From assembly GCA_019090615.1 (NCBI GenBank), contig JAHRVQ010000065.1, forward strand, positions 1 to 54,532: a stretch of 54,532 nt of DNA, in the 5' to 3' direction. Source of the DNA: Pseudomonadales bacterium. Lineage in GTDB: Bacteria; Pseudomonadota; Gammaproteobacteria; Pseudomonadales; Azotimanducaceae. Each line of letters opens with the position of its first letter. The first letter of the stretch is position 1. Under the pieces are notes generated by a model. The model saw only the letters and a program-made list of their open reading frames with translations. It was not told the DNA's origin and ran no database searches. Of this stretch, positions 24,071 through 32,146 are shown one piece after another. The position numbers were made by a program, and so were the translations under genes.

Positions 24071-24112
24071 ATACTGAATATATACTTGTTTAATCAAGTA
24101 TATATTCAGTAT
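24071..24112. promoter_or_regulatory. 42-bp perfect palindrome, candidate MarR operator
   Basis: Two 18-bp arms (24071-24088 and 24095-24112) are exact reverse complements around TTTAAT. The arm ends TATACTTG and contains CTGAATATATAC. It lies just upstream of marR and overlaps TATA-like promoter bases. The size and AT-richness suit one or two MarR dimers. Confidence 0.7.
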
Positions 24113-24277
24113 TAGTCCAATAAAAATACAACCATTAGCAGGAGAACTACAGCAATACCCACATTAGTCACAATACCAGGTATAAAAGCGCCTAAAAATT
24201 ACCAAACCAGCCACTTTTTATTACTTTTCAACCGACCCTGCAATTAACTATCTAACTCAGGAAACTAACGTGGCGGC

Positions 24278-24676
24278 TTAAACAGCCCACGCCTCACGTT
24301 GAAAAACTATCCGATAGCCATCTATATCTTCGTAAGTTGCGCCCAATAGGTCCCAGTAGGGGTTATAAGATTGTACCTTTATAAATCCTACCGCTTCTGC
24401 CTGAGAACAGGCCTTGCGCCATTGATCAACTTCGTCTAAATAAAAAACCAGCAGATTATCCTGCGTCGGTGCGCGACCCACAGTTGTGCCTCTGTGATGG
24501 GTAAACTCAATATGGTATACCTCGCCTGGATGACCTAATATCACGCCGTCAAAACCCGCATGGCCAGCGAACTTTGCGAGCACACTGAATCCAAGCCCTT
24601 TTTGATACATCTCAGCTATGCTGTCGAGGTTGTCTGTTGCACGCGCAACTCGGAAAGTGGTCCCTTTACCTATCAC
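24278..24676 (-). CDS. VOC-family (glyoxalase/dioxygenase fold) protein, 132 aa
   Basis: A single-domain vicinal-oxygen-chelate protein. FRVARATDNLDSIAEMYQKGLGF is the beta-alpha start of the fold (quoted in family terms), VYHIEFTHH carries likely metal ligands (His, Glu), and GATYEDIDGYRIVFQ gives the C-terminal DPDG-like turn. It could be an isomerase, lyase or bleomycin-resistance-like binder; the reaction is not readable. The start is GTG with GAGGA six bases before it. It lies 80 bp after the amidohydrolase gene on the same strand and is likely part of that catabolic series. Confidence 0.8.
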   Translation of the reverse strand: MIGKGTTFRVARATDNLDSIAEMYQKGLGFSVLAKFAGHAGFDGVILGHPGEVYHIEFTHHRGTTVGRAPTQDNLLVFYLDEVDQWRKACSQAEAVGFIKVQSYNPYWDLLGATYEDIDGYRIVFQREAWAV

Positions 24677-24756
24677 TCATATTCCTCATTCTGTACTCTT
24701 CCTATATGTGCGACAGAATAACCAAAGACACAAACCCATACCAATTCTAAACCCGA

Positions 24757-26133
24757 TCACAAGGCATCTTCTATTACCGTGCCCTTAAAAAAATCCTTGC
24801 TGTTCGCTGTTAGCATCGACACAGCATTATCGAATACAAAAGCTTTAAAATTATCCTCGGTGATTTGCCCATGTTCCACTAGCTCGTGCGCCTCATGTAA
24901 TACACCCGCCATATCGGGCACATCCCAGTGACCAATGTCAGAGCTAAATAGCGCTTTAAGTTCGGCATTAAATGGATTTGAAGCGCGGTTAAAAGCATGC
25001 TGGTTCATTCGGTCATCGGCCTCACAACCAAAATAAAACGGTTTAACAAATAGATCGTATATATCGGACGACTGAGAAATAGCGACGGCAGCAAATTCAT
25101 CCAGCGTCGCAGGATTTTCATCAGGGTTCGATAAAATCCGCAAACTTCTATCCAGCTCAGGTAATTTGCCCTGAAACTCAGCCGGTGCATATTCCTCGAA
25201 TAGTGCTTCCAGTTTTGCGCGATCAAGATTTGCTGGGTCGTAATGACGCATATGTTCTATATTGCGTTTTTCCCAGTGACCCAGCAGGTCAGAAAAAAGA
25301 TTGCAGGCCCAGCCGACGCCGCCTTCAAGAAAGGCAAAGCGTAAATTTGGAAATCGGCGGGTCACACCACCCAAAAATAATGACCGACAAATGGACTCCT
25401 GGGCAGTGGCAAAATTACCAATATGGTTATAAACGTAATTATTAGCCGACGCACGGCTGCCCCAGCCCATACCCCCCGAATGGAATGTTGGTGCGAAACC
25501 CAGCTCCTCACAGGTTTGCCAAACTGGGTCATAATCCTGATCATCTTCAAATCCCAGCACATCCACATAAGAATCACCCCCATCTCGGCGAACCCGCAAA
25601 CCGCCAAGCAATACCGCTTTTAATCCTAACTGTTTGGCAAAATGAAGTTCTTCAATGGCTTCCCCTGGCGAATTGGTAGGGATAACCGCAACGGGCGCCA
25701 TACGGTCTGAATATTCCTCATAGAGACGCGCATGATAAATATTAAACGCTCGGCAAGCGGCCTGGCGTAGATCATCCTGCCGCAAACCTAACGAAAACAG
25801 ACCATGGGTTGGATAAAGTAGCGCGTAATCCAGCCCTATTTCATCCAGCCTTTGATTGAGCAACCTGGGAAACATCGCTGTCGCCCGATCCAGGGTATTG
25901 CGGCAGGGCGCTGACCACCAGGGCGCCCGCATATTACCCGGGTTGCCACCGGCGTTACGGGCCGCCAGTACGGTAGGCAAACCATCCACACAAATTGACG
26001 CTTCGAATTCACGAGTAAGTTCAGGCCCCGCCAGCTCACTAAAAAATTCAATCACCTGCGGCATAAATTCAATAGTATGGCCATCGGCATCAATCACCGG
26101 ATGATTAAGCTTTTCGCGGATTGTATTGGTCAT
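24757..26133 (-). CDS. Amidohydrolase-superfamily metal-dependent hydrolase (amidohydrolase 2), 458 aa
   Basis: A TIM-barrel hydrolase or decarboxylase. VIDADGHTIE (D-x-H) gives the first metal ligands; FAPTFHSGGMGWG carries the strand-5 His; FAFLEGGVGW and SDIGHWD (the strand-8 Asp) complete the site. This is the amidohydrolase-2 subgroup that includes ACMSD-like decarboxylases and acyl-residue hydrolases used in aromatic and steroid catabolism. SD AAGGAG precedes ATG 26133; the SD and start region are duplicated at 26146-26161. The CaiB gene lies 117 bp upstream on the same strand; together they suggest breakdown of a CoA-activated ring compound. Confidence 0.85.
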   Translation of the reverse strand: MTNTIREKLNHPVIDADGHTIEFMPQVIEFFSELAGPELTREFEASICVDGLPTVLAARNAGGNPGNMRAPWWSAPCRNTLDRATAMFPRLLNQRLDEIGLDYALLYPTHGLFSLGLRQDDLRQAACRAFNIYHARLYEEYSDRMAPVAVIPTNSPGEAIEELHFAKQLGLKAVLLGGLRVRRDGGDSYVDVLGFEDDQDYDPVWQTCEELGFAPTFHSGGMGWGSRASANNYVYNHIGNFATAQESICRSLFLGGVTRRFPNLRFAFLEGGVGWACNLFSDLLGHWEKRNIEHMRHYDPANLDRAKLEALFEEYAPAEFQGKLPELDRSLRILSNPDENPATLDEFAAVAISQSSDIYDLFVKPFYFGCEADDRMNQHAFNRASNPFNAELKALFSSDIGHWDVPDMAGVLHEAHELVEHGQITEDNFKAFVFDNAVSMLTANSKDFFKGTVIEDAL

Positions 26134-26161
26134 TTAAATATCTCCTTGGTCATTTAACTTT
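26126..26161. repeat. 20-bp direct duplication over a start codon
   Basis: TTGGTCATTTAAATATCTCC (26126-26145) is followed by TTGGTCATTTAACTTT. On the minus strand the duplicated part contains ATGACCAA, i.e. the start codon of the amidohydrolase gene, so an unused second ATG remains upstream of the SD. Confidence 0.85.
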
Positions 26162-26249
26162 CTGACTATCTAATTTTCATAAAATCCAAAATCAAGCCAG
26201 TTTGCTGAGTCCACGCTTCTCTCGCCCGTCTCCGCCTGTTCATTTCAAC

Positions 26250-27551
26250 CTAATCCATTTCAGCGAGAGCCCGTAATATTTCATCGCGCTCGGCTTCGGT
26301 ACGTTCTAATACCTGTTTCACCTGCTTATCGGTAAAACCCAACGACTGCATCACTTCCTCGGTATGTGCACCTAACTCGGGCGCAGGCCCCTTAACACTA
26401 CCCGGGGTTTCACTCAACTGGATAAGGTTACCTACCACTTTAGAGGCGCCGATAACCGGCATTTCCATGGGCACAATATAATCATTGAGAATATTCTGTT
26501 CGTCAGTAATCACCTCCTCATAATCGCGTACTCGCTCCATAATGATATCGGGGGTGTTATACATAAAATCGACCCATTCGGCGGTGGTTTTACTGGCAAA
26601 TCCACGCCGTAAAATAACTCTTGCAGCTTCTGCCGGTGCTCCCTCACCAGAGGAGCAAAGCCGCTTTGAGCTACTATTCCAGTCTGTATCGCCGATAAAC
26701 TCAAACATTTCCGCAAATATGCATAAAGCATCCCAACATTCTTCATCCATCGCTAGCGCCAACATAAACGCCCCACCGTCTTTGGTATCATAAACGCCAT
26801 AATGGCCCTGAATATTATCAATATGTGAGCCACTGGCCTTTAAGGCCTTGCCAGTAATAATGGTATGTTGCAACTCCCAGCTTTGCAGCCATAGCTGGGT
26901 ACCAAGCGCTGATGTAGCAACCTTCTGCCCGCGTCCGTGCTGGGCGCGCGCAAATAGACCGGTCATCACGCCTAATGCCAAATGCATGCCACCGCTAGTA
27001 TCAGCAATGGCCGCCCCAGCGGGTGTTGGCGTTTCACCAGCCACGCCCGATACACTGGTCAAGCCACCCCTGGCCTGGGCAGTGCCATCCAGCATAGGCT
27101 TGTCATTATCTGGGCCAAGGGCACCAAAACCGTTTACGTGGGCATAAACTAACTGAGGATGGGTGTCTGCCAGAGTTTCATAATCAAGACCTATTTTAGC
27201 CAGAAAACTCTGCCGGTAATTGCTCAAAAAGACATCTGCGGTCTTCAGCAGCCGAGCCATCACCTCTTTGCCCATATCTGAATGCACATCGATACTGATT
27301 GATTTTTTGCCTCTGTTGGCGGCGATATAAAGCGGTGAAAGTGCCGTATCTGGAGTGGTGTTATTAACCCCCCGGTGGGCCCTTGCTGAATCACCAATAG
27401 GTGGCTCAATTTTAATTACCTCGGCGCCCATATCGCGCAGAAATACGCCAGCTGCAGGGCCTTGCAAGGCGGTAGTCATATCCAGCACGGTTATTCCAGA
27501 CAGGGGTTCCAGTTTTTGTTCTGATCCAGTTACTGATTGGGATTCGGCCAT
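26250..27551 (-). CDS. CaiB/BaiF-family (type III) CoA-transferase, 433 aa
   Basis: Transfers CoA between acyl groups, an entry or recycling step in acid catabolism. N-terminal LSGITVLDMTTALQGPAAGVFL (family start, shortened here), LRDMGAEVIKIEPPIGD and RGKKSISIDV are diagnostic; the region MLDGTAQARGGL contains the Asp expected as catalytic nucleophile. The C-terminal AHTEEVMQSLGF is also typical. I place the start at ATG 27551, six bases after GAGGTG; a GTG three codons upstream lies in that SD. First of a same-strand run with the amidohydrolase and VOC genes. Substrate unknown; carnitine, bile acid or aromatic acyl-CoA are all possible. Confidence 0.9.
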   Translation of the reverse strand: MAESQSVTGSEQKLEPLSGITVLDMTTALQGPAAGVFLRDMGAEVIKIEPPIGDSARAHRGVNNTTPDTALSPLYIAANRGKKSISIDVHSDMGKEVMARLLKTADVFLSNYRQSFLAKIGLDYETLADTHPQLVYAHVNGFGALGPDNDKPMLDGTAQARGGLTSVSGVAGETPTPAGAAIADTSGGMHLALGVMTGLFARAQHGRGQKVATSALGTQLWLQSWELQHTIITGKALKASGSHIDNIQGHYGVYDTKDGGAFMLALAMDEECWDALCIFAEMFEFIGDTDWNSSSKRLCSSGEGAPAEAARVILRRGFASKTTAEWVDFMYNTPDIIMERVRDYEEVITDEQNILNDYIVPMEMPVIGASKVVGNLIQLSETPGSVKGPAPELGAHTEEVMQSLGFTDKQVKQVLERTEAERDEILRALAEMD

Positions 27552-27941
27552 GGTTTTCACCTCTATTATTGTCGTTATTGTCGTTTTACGGCGATGTTAC
27601 TCCGAGTCTTATATTTAGTTACTTTGCAATCATGCAGCTTACTGCCAGAACCAAGGTACCTAACAGTACAGTAGAGGTCAACTTTTCGCTCGGGAAAGCA
27701 CCTTAGCGCCACCCACAAGCGCCGGATGCACCCTTAGAAGCACTGTAAATGCTCTTTAAGAACACATTTAATTGTCCCAGTCTATTGAACAGATACACAA
27801 CTGCCCAATACACAGTCTGTGGCATTGTGGCACCAATAACATGGCCATTAAAACCCAGCGTTACCACCAGAGTAGAAACCTGCGTAACGGCTAAGCAGGC
27901 AAGCATTACTTCAGGCAGTCAATTCAACAGAGGTATTTATC
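27552..27941. other. 390-bp divergent region between the CaiB gene and clpB
   Basis: It holds a 9-bp repeat ATTGTCGTT x2 (27568-27585) next to the CaiB start and a sigma-32-like promoter for clpB (27784-27811). No gene was recognised. Confidence 0.6.
27784..27811 (+). promoter_or_regulatory. Candidate sigma-32 heat-shock promoter of clpB
   Basis: ATTGAA (27784-27789), a 14-base spacer and CCCAATAC (27804-27811) resemble the RpoH consensus CTTGAA-N14-CCCCATNT with a few mismatches. It would give a leader of about 120 nt ahead of clpB, a gene classically controlled by sigma-32. Confidence 0.4.
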
Positions 27942-30548
27942 ATGCATATGGACAAATTAACCAGCAAGCTTCAAATGGCATTGGCAGACGCGCAGCACCT
28001 TGCAGCAGGTAATACACACCAATATATCGAGCCTGAACACCTGATTATCGCCCTGCTGGATCAGACAGGTGGCAGCAGCAAAATGCTACTTGAAAATGCC
28101 GGCGCAAATACTGACCAACTCCGATCCGAGCTTAATGCGGCACTGGCGCGCTTGCCCAAAGTCAGCGGCAGCACTGTTGAGGTACAGTTATCCAGACCCC
28201 TCGGGCAGTTACTGAATCAGGCCGATAAGCTGGCGAAGGAAATTGGTGACACTTATATTGCCTCGGAATTAATAATACTTGCCGCCTCGCAGCAGTCAGA
28301 CGGAGCGGGCAAAATACTAAAAAACGTTGGCCTTAACCCGACAAATATCCGCCAGGCAGTTGATGATTTACGCAGCGGCGATTCAGTGCAGGACCCGAAT
28401 GCCGAAGATCAACGGCAGGCACTGGATAAATATACCATCGACCTGACCCTGCAGGCTGAACAGGGCAAGCTAGACCCGGTGATTGGTCGCGATGACGAAA
28501 TTCGTCGCACCATACAGGTATTACAGCGCCGGACGAAAAATAACCCCGTATTGATTGGTTCACCGGGCGTGGGCAAAACCGCTATTGCGGAAGGACTTGC
28601 GCAACGTATTGTTAACGGTGAAGTACCCACTGGGCTCAAAGGCAAACGTTTGTTAAGCCTCGATATGAGTGCGCTGATTGCAGGCGCTAAATTTCGCGGA
28701 GAATTTGAAGAACGCCTGAAGGCAGTGCTGAACGAGCTGGAAAAGCAGGCCGGGCAAATTATTCTTTTTATCGACGAATTGCATACCATGGTTGGTGCCG
28801 GCAAGGCAGAAGGCTCAATGGATGCCGCTAATATGCTTAAACCCGCCCTGGCACGAGGCGAACTGCATTGCGTGGGCGCAACAACACTGGATGAATATCG
28901 ACAAAATATAGAAAAAGACGCGGCGCTGGAACGCCGCTTCCAAAAAGTACTGGTAGAAGAACCCAGCATTGAGGATACCATTGCAATTTTACGCGGGCTG
29001 AAACAAAAATATGAACTGCATCATGGTGTTGATATTACTGACCCAGCAATTGTTGCCGCGGCAACACTATCCCACCGCTATATCACTGACCGCCAACTAC
29101 CCGACAAAGCGATCGATCTGATCGACGAATCGGCAGCCCGCATGCGCATGGAAATAGACTCCATGCCAGAGAATATGGATCGCCTTAATCGAAAGCTCAT
29201 CCAGCTCAAGATTGAACGCCAGGCGCTGGGCAAAGAATCTGATCCGGCCTCAATTCAACGCCTTGATGATCTTAAAGAAATTATCGATCAGCAGCAGCGG
29301 GCATTCTCGGATCTTGAGGAAACCTGGAATACAGAAACCCTCGCCGTTCAAAACAGCGTGCAGCTAAAAGCGCAACTGGATCAGGCAAATATTGCATTAG
29401 AGGCAGCACGCCGTGCCGGTGATCTATCGACAATGTCAGAATTAAGTTATGGCCAGATCCCAGCCCTTGAACAGCAACTGGAAAATGCCACCGACACGTT
29501 AAGCACTAATATGCAGTTATTGCGTACTAGCGTCGGTGAAGATGAAATCTGTGAAGTAGTATCGAAATGGACCGGTATCCCGGTGAATAAAATGCTCCAG
29601 GGCGAGCGACAGAAATTACTTAATATAGAATCTGCTTTGCATCAACGGGTGGTGGGCCAGGATGAAGCTATCTCCGCAGTTGCTGATGCCATACGGCGGT
29701 CACGGGCTGGCTTATCAGACCCTAACCGGCCCAACGGGTGCTTTTTGTTTTTGGGCCCAACAGGCGTTGGCAAGACTGAGCTTTGTAAATCATTGGCCGA
29801 AGTTCTGTTTGCCACTGACCAGTCCATTATCCGAATTGATATGTCAGAGTATATGGAAAAACATTCCGTGTCCCGGCTTATAGGCGCGCCGCCAGGGTAT
29901 GTTGGTTATGATGCAGGCGGCTATCTAACCGAGTCCGTCAGGCGCAAACCCTATTCATTAATCCTGCTGGATGAAATCGAAAAGGCCCACCCTGATGTAG
30001 TGAATATATTATTGCAGGTACTTGATGAAGGCCGACTAACAGATGGCCATGGTAGAACGGTAGATTTTCGTAATACTATTATAGTAATGACCTCAAACCT
30101 TGGCTCCGACGCCATTCAAAAACATGCGGGTGAAGAAAACTACAACACCATCAAGGGTTTGTCGATGCAGGTTGTCAATCAGCAATTTCGTCCCGAGTTT
30201 ATCAACAGACTGGACGACATTGTGGTGTTTCATCCGCTTAAGGAAGATCAGATCCAGGCCATTACGGCGATCCAGATTCGTTATCTGTATCAACGGCTGG
30301 AACAACAATCAGTCAGCATGGCGATCTCCGAGGCTGCGCTAAACAAGCTTGGCAGGGCCGGTTTTGACCCAGCCTATGGGGCGCGGCCACTTAAACGTGC
30401 GATCCAGCAACAGCTTGAAAACCCCCTGTCCAAACGCATACTCAGCGGGGAATTATCCCCCGGCACCGGTGTACAGGTGGATCTGAATCAGGACCAGTTT
30501 ACTTTTACTGTTTCTGGTTCAGCGGAGGAGCTCGAAGCTACGGTATAG
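27942..30548 (+). CDS. clpB: ATP-dependent disaggregase ClpB, 868 aa
   Basis: Hsp100 chaperone that pulls proteins out of aggregates together with DnaK. Domain order is normal: N-terminal Clp repeats (1-150), first AAA+ with Walker A GSPGVGKT at 206-213, a long coiled-coil middle domain (about 410-530) and second AAA+ with Walker A GPTGVGKT at 605-612. [13 protein letters not shown] is the second Walker B. The Walker A positions are identical to E. coli ClpB (857 aa). AGAGG precedes ATG 27942; the second ATG two codons on is an alternative. hsp20 follows on the same strand with its own promoter. Confidence 0.97.
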   Translation: MHMDKLTSKLQMALADAQHLAAGNTHQYIEPEHLIIALLDQTGGSSKMLLENAGANTDQLRSELNAALARLPKVSGSTVEVQLSRPLGQLLNQADKLAKEIGDTYIASELIILAASQQSDGAGKILKNVGLNPTNIRQAVDDLRSGDSVQDPNAEDQRQALDKYTIDLTLQAEQGKLDPVIGRDDEIRRTIQVLQRRTKNNPVLIGSPGVGKTAIAEGLAQRIVNGEVPTGLKGKRLLSLDMSALIAGAKFRGEFEERLKAVLNELEKQAGQIILFIDELHTMVGAGKAEGSMDAANMLKPALARGELHCVGATTLDEYRQNIEKDAALERRFQKVLVEEPSIEDTIAILRGLKQKYELHHGVDITDPAIVAAATLSHRYITDRQLPDKAIDLIDESAARMRMEIDSMPENMDRLNRKLIQLKIERQALGKESDPASIQRLDDLKEIIDQQQRAFSDLEETWNTETLAVQNSVQLKAQLDQANIALEAARRAGDLSTMSELSYGQIPALEQQLENATDTLSTNMQLLRTSVGEDEICEVVSKWTGIPVNKMLQGERQKLLNIESALHQRVVGQDEAISAVADAIRRSRAGLSDPNRPNGCFLFLGPTGVGKTELCKSLAEVLFATDQSIIRIDMSEYMEKHSVSRLIGAPPGYVGYDAGGYLTESVRRKPYSLILLDEIEKAHPDVVNILLQVLDEGRLTDGHGRTVDFRNTIIVMTSNLGSDAIQKHAGEENYNTIKGLSMQVVNQQFRPEFINRLDDIVVFHPLKEDQIQAITAIQIRYLYQRLEQQSVSMAISEAALNKLGRAGFDPAYGARPLKRAIQQQLENPLSKRILSGELSPGTGVQVDLNQDQFTFTVSGSAEELEATV

Positions 30549-30661
30549 ACATGAAAACACCTATTGATTTATATCTACACCTGGTTACTGCCGACACCTT
30601 AGTATCATATTAATTCCTCTAAATACAACCGAACAATTACAATAGAAAATCTTTATATACA

Positions 30662-30689
30662 CTTGAATAAAACAACAGACAACCTATGT
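30662..30689 (+). promoter_or_regulatory. Candidate sigma-32 promoter of hsp20
   Basis: CTTGAA (30662-30667) is a perfect RpoH -35 box; after 14 bases, ACCTATGT (30682-30689) fits the -10 box CCCCATNT with two mismatches. It lies 52 bp upstream of the start of the small heat-shock protein gene. Confidence 0.6.
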
Positions 30690-30740
30690 AGTGGTTGTAG
30701 CAGACATAAACACAACAAATTTGATAACGGAGATATTACC

Positions 30741-31166
30741 ATGAGCCAATTATTCTACTCACCCCTTAGCACTTTAAATCATTTACATCGAGACTTCGGC
30801 CACATAGCTGCCAACCCCCTGTCATCTACTCGTCAGGAAACCTTCAGCCCGGCGATTGATATCAGGGAATCAGAGCAGGCATATTCTGTGCTGGTTGATG
30901 TTCCGGGGCTGGAACCTGATGCAATTGACGTTTCACTACATCAAAATTTGCTCACCATTAAGGGCAATCGCGAAGCTGAAACCCCAACGGGGGATAACAG
31001 TTTCAGACGCCGAGAGCGGGCCAGCGGTGCCTTTAGTCGACAATTCTCACTACCAGATAGTACGGATAATGAGGCTATTTCTGCCAAAACGCATAATGGC
31101 GTACTAGAAATTCGGATCCCCAAAGCAGTAACACCAGGGCCACTAAAAATAACTGTTAATGGCTAG
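30741..31166 (+). CDS. Small heat-shock protein, Hsp20/alpha-crystallin family, 141 aa
   Basis: ATP-independent holdase that keeps unfolding proteins soluble, often handing them to ClpB/DnaK. The alpha-crystallin domain starts at PAIDIRESEQAYSVLVDVPG and continues with LTIKGNREAE, FRRRERASGAFSRQFSLPD and HNGVLEIRIPK, with the C-terminal I-x-I-like anchor region nearby. I start at ATG 30741 behind GGAG; the open frame extends 26 codons further but would overlap the promoter. Position next to clpB and a good sigma-32-like promoter support a heat-shock role. Confidence 0.93.
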   Translation: MSQLFYSPLSTLNHLHRDFGHIAANPLSSTRQETFSPAIDIRESEQAYSVLVDVPGLEPDAIDVSLHQNLLTIKGNREAETPTGDNSFRRRERASGAFSRQFSLPDSTDNEAISAKTHNGVLEIRIPKAVTPGPLKITVNG

Positions 31167-31287
31167 TGCTATTAACCACCCTGGAACCTGGAACCTACAA
31201 CCTAACCGATACGATTCGTGAAATAACTTTAACTACCGGGCGCAGCATCAACCAGGACCTGATCTCGCCCGGCCTCTCTCCTGAACT

Positions 31288-31390
31288 AATAAACAGCCCT
31301 GAGCGATGAGCAGCCCTGAGCCACATAAACAGCCCTGAGCCAATAAACAGCCCTGAGCCAATAAACAGCCCTGAGCCAATAAACAGCCCT
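31288..31390. repeat. 18-bp tandem repeat, about 6 copies
   Basis: Units of AATAAACAGCCCTGAGCC start at 31288, 31342 and 31360 with slightly altered units of 17 and 19 bp between them (31306, 31323) and a partial unit at 31378. It ends 8 bp beyond the stop codon of the minus-strand lipoprotein gene, so it forms the 3' untranslated part of that gene. Confidence 0.95.
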
Positions 31391-31397
31391 TAACAAC

Positions 31398-31964
31398 TTA
31401 TTGCGGATCGTCCATTCGGATCAGAACGAAAAATGGCTGCTCCACAGTACCGTCTTTTACCTGACGCCAAAAAGGGTACTTTTCTGCCATGGCCTCATAG
31501 ACCCGCTCGAATTCACCCTTATCAGTCACCAGCTGGGCCCGTCGCGGGTAGAGTTTTTCACCTATTTTCATCACTACATCTGGATTAGCATCAATCACCC
31601 CATTCCAGTATTTAGTGCCCGGAAAGTCTGCCTGTTCTGCATAGATCGAGGGTACATAAATCGCATTATCCAGGTTAACCATCACCACCGTCACAGAAAA
31701 AGGAATGCCATACCAGGGATGGGTTTCGACAAACACCTCATTAAATTCGTCTGTAAACGACCAGTCCTGAATTTTGCTGTCGACCAGCTCCCCTGACAAC
31801 CACATACCCGGCGACCGATCCTGCGGTTCGCAGGCACTGAGAAAAACTACTGACAAAATTATTGATATAACCACTAACAGTTGTTGCAGCGGTCTTTTTA
31901 TTGTTAGCGATTCTGTTGCTGATAGTGCTTGTAATAAAACTGGTGATTTCATGAGCCTGATCAT
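31398..31964 (-). CDS. Lipoprotein of unknown function, nitroreductase/DUF385-like core, 188 aa
   Basis: A hydrophobic signal (QQLLVVISIILSVVFL) ends in the lipobox LSAC at about residue 45, so the product should be lipidated and exported; Glu after Cys favours the outer membrane. The mature part reads THPWYGIPFSVTVVMVNLD, YVPSIYAEQAD, KIGEKLYPRRAQLVTD, which recalls deazaflavin-type nitroreductase (DUF385-like) split barrels, but the match is uncertain. The first 24 residues are unusually long before the signal, so the real start may be a later codon; the first ATG has no obvious SD. Monocistronic. Confidence 0.6.
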   Translation of the reverse strand: MIRLMKSPVLLQALSATESLTIKRPLQQLLVVISIILSVVFLSACEPQDRSPGMWLSGELVDSKIQDWSFTDEFNEVFVETHPWYGIPFSVTVVMVNLDNAIYVPSIYAEQADFPGTKYWNGVIDANPDVVMKIGEKLYPRRAQLVTDKGEFERVYEAMAEKYPFWRQVKDGTVEQPFFVLIRMDDPQ

Positions 31965-32040
31965 CTATTCCGCAAAATGACTTTATATATAAAACCGCTT
32001 CAATTAACAACCAGGCACCTTGTTAGCAACAGGGAATAAA

Positions 32041-32077
32041 AAAGGCAGGTGATATTGACTATTATCTACCTGCCTTT
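32041..32077 (-). terminator. Rho-independent terminator of the second monooxygenase gene
   Basis: AAAGGCAGGT (32041-32050) and ACCTGCCTTT (32068-32077) are exact reverse complements around a 17-base loop. On the minus strand the stem ends in a run of six T. It lies 69 bp past the monooxygenase stop. Confidence 0.85.
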
Positions 32078-32146
32078 AATACACTTATATTCGACTCAAA
32101 ACGCTGAACTCGGAGCTTTTGAACAAGCTACCTTACTGATTTCAAT

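Noticed and set aside
28409-28981. Long minus-strand frame opposite clpB
   Set aside because: It is antisense to the conserved first ATPase domain; its composition is explained by clpB codon structure.
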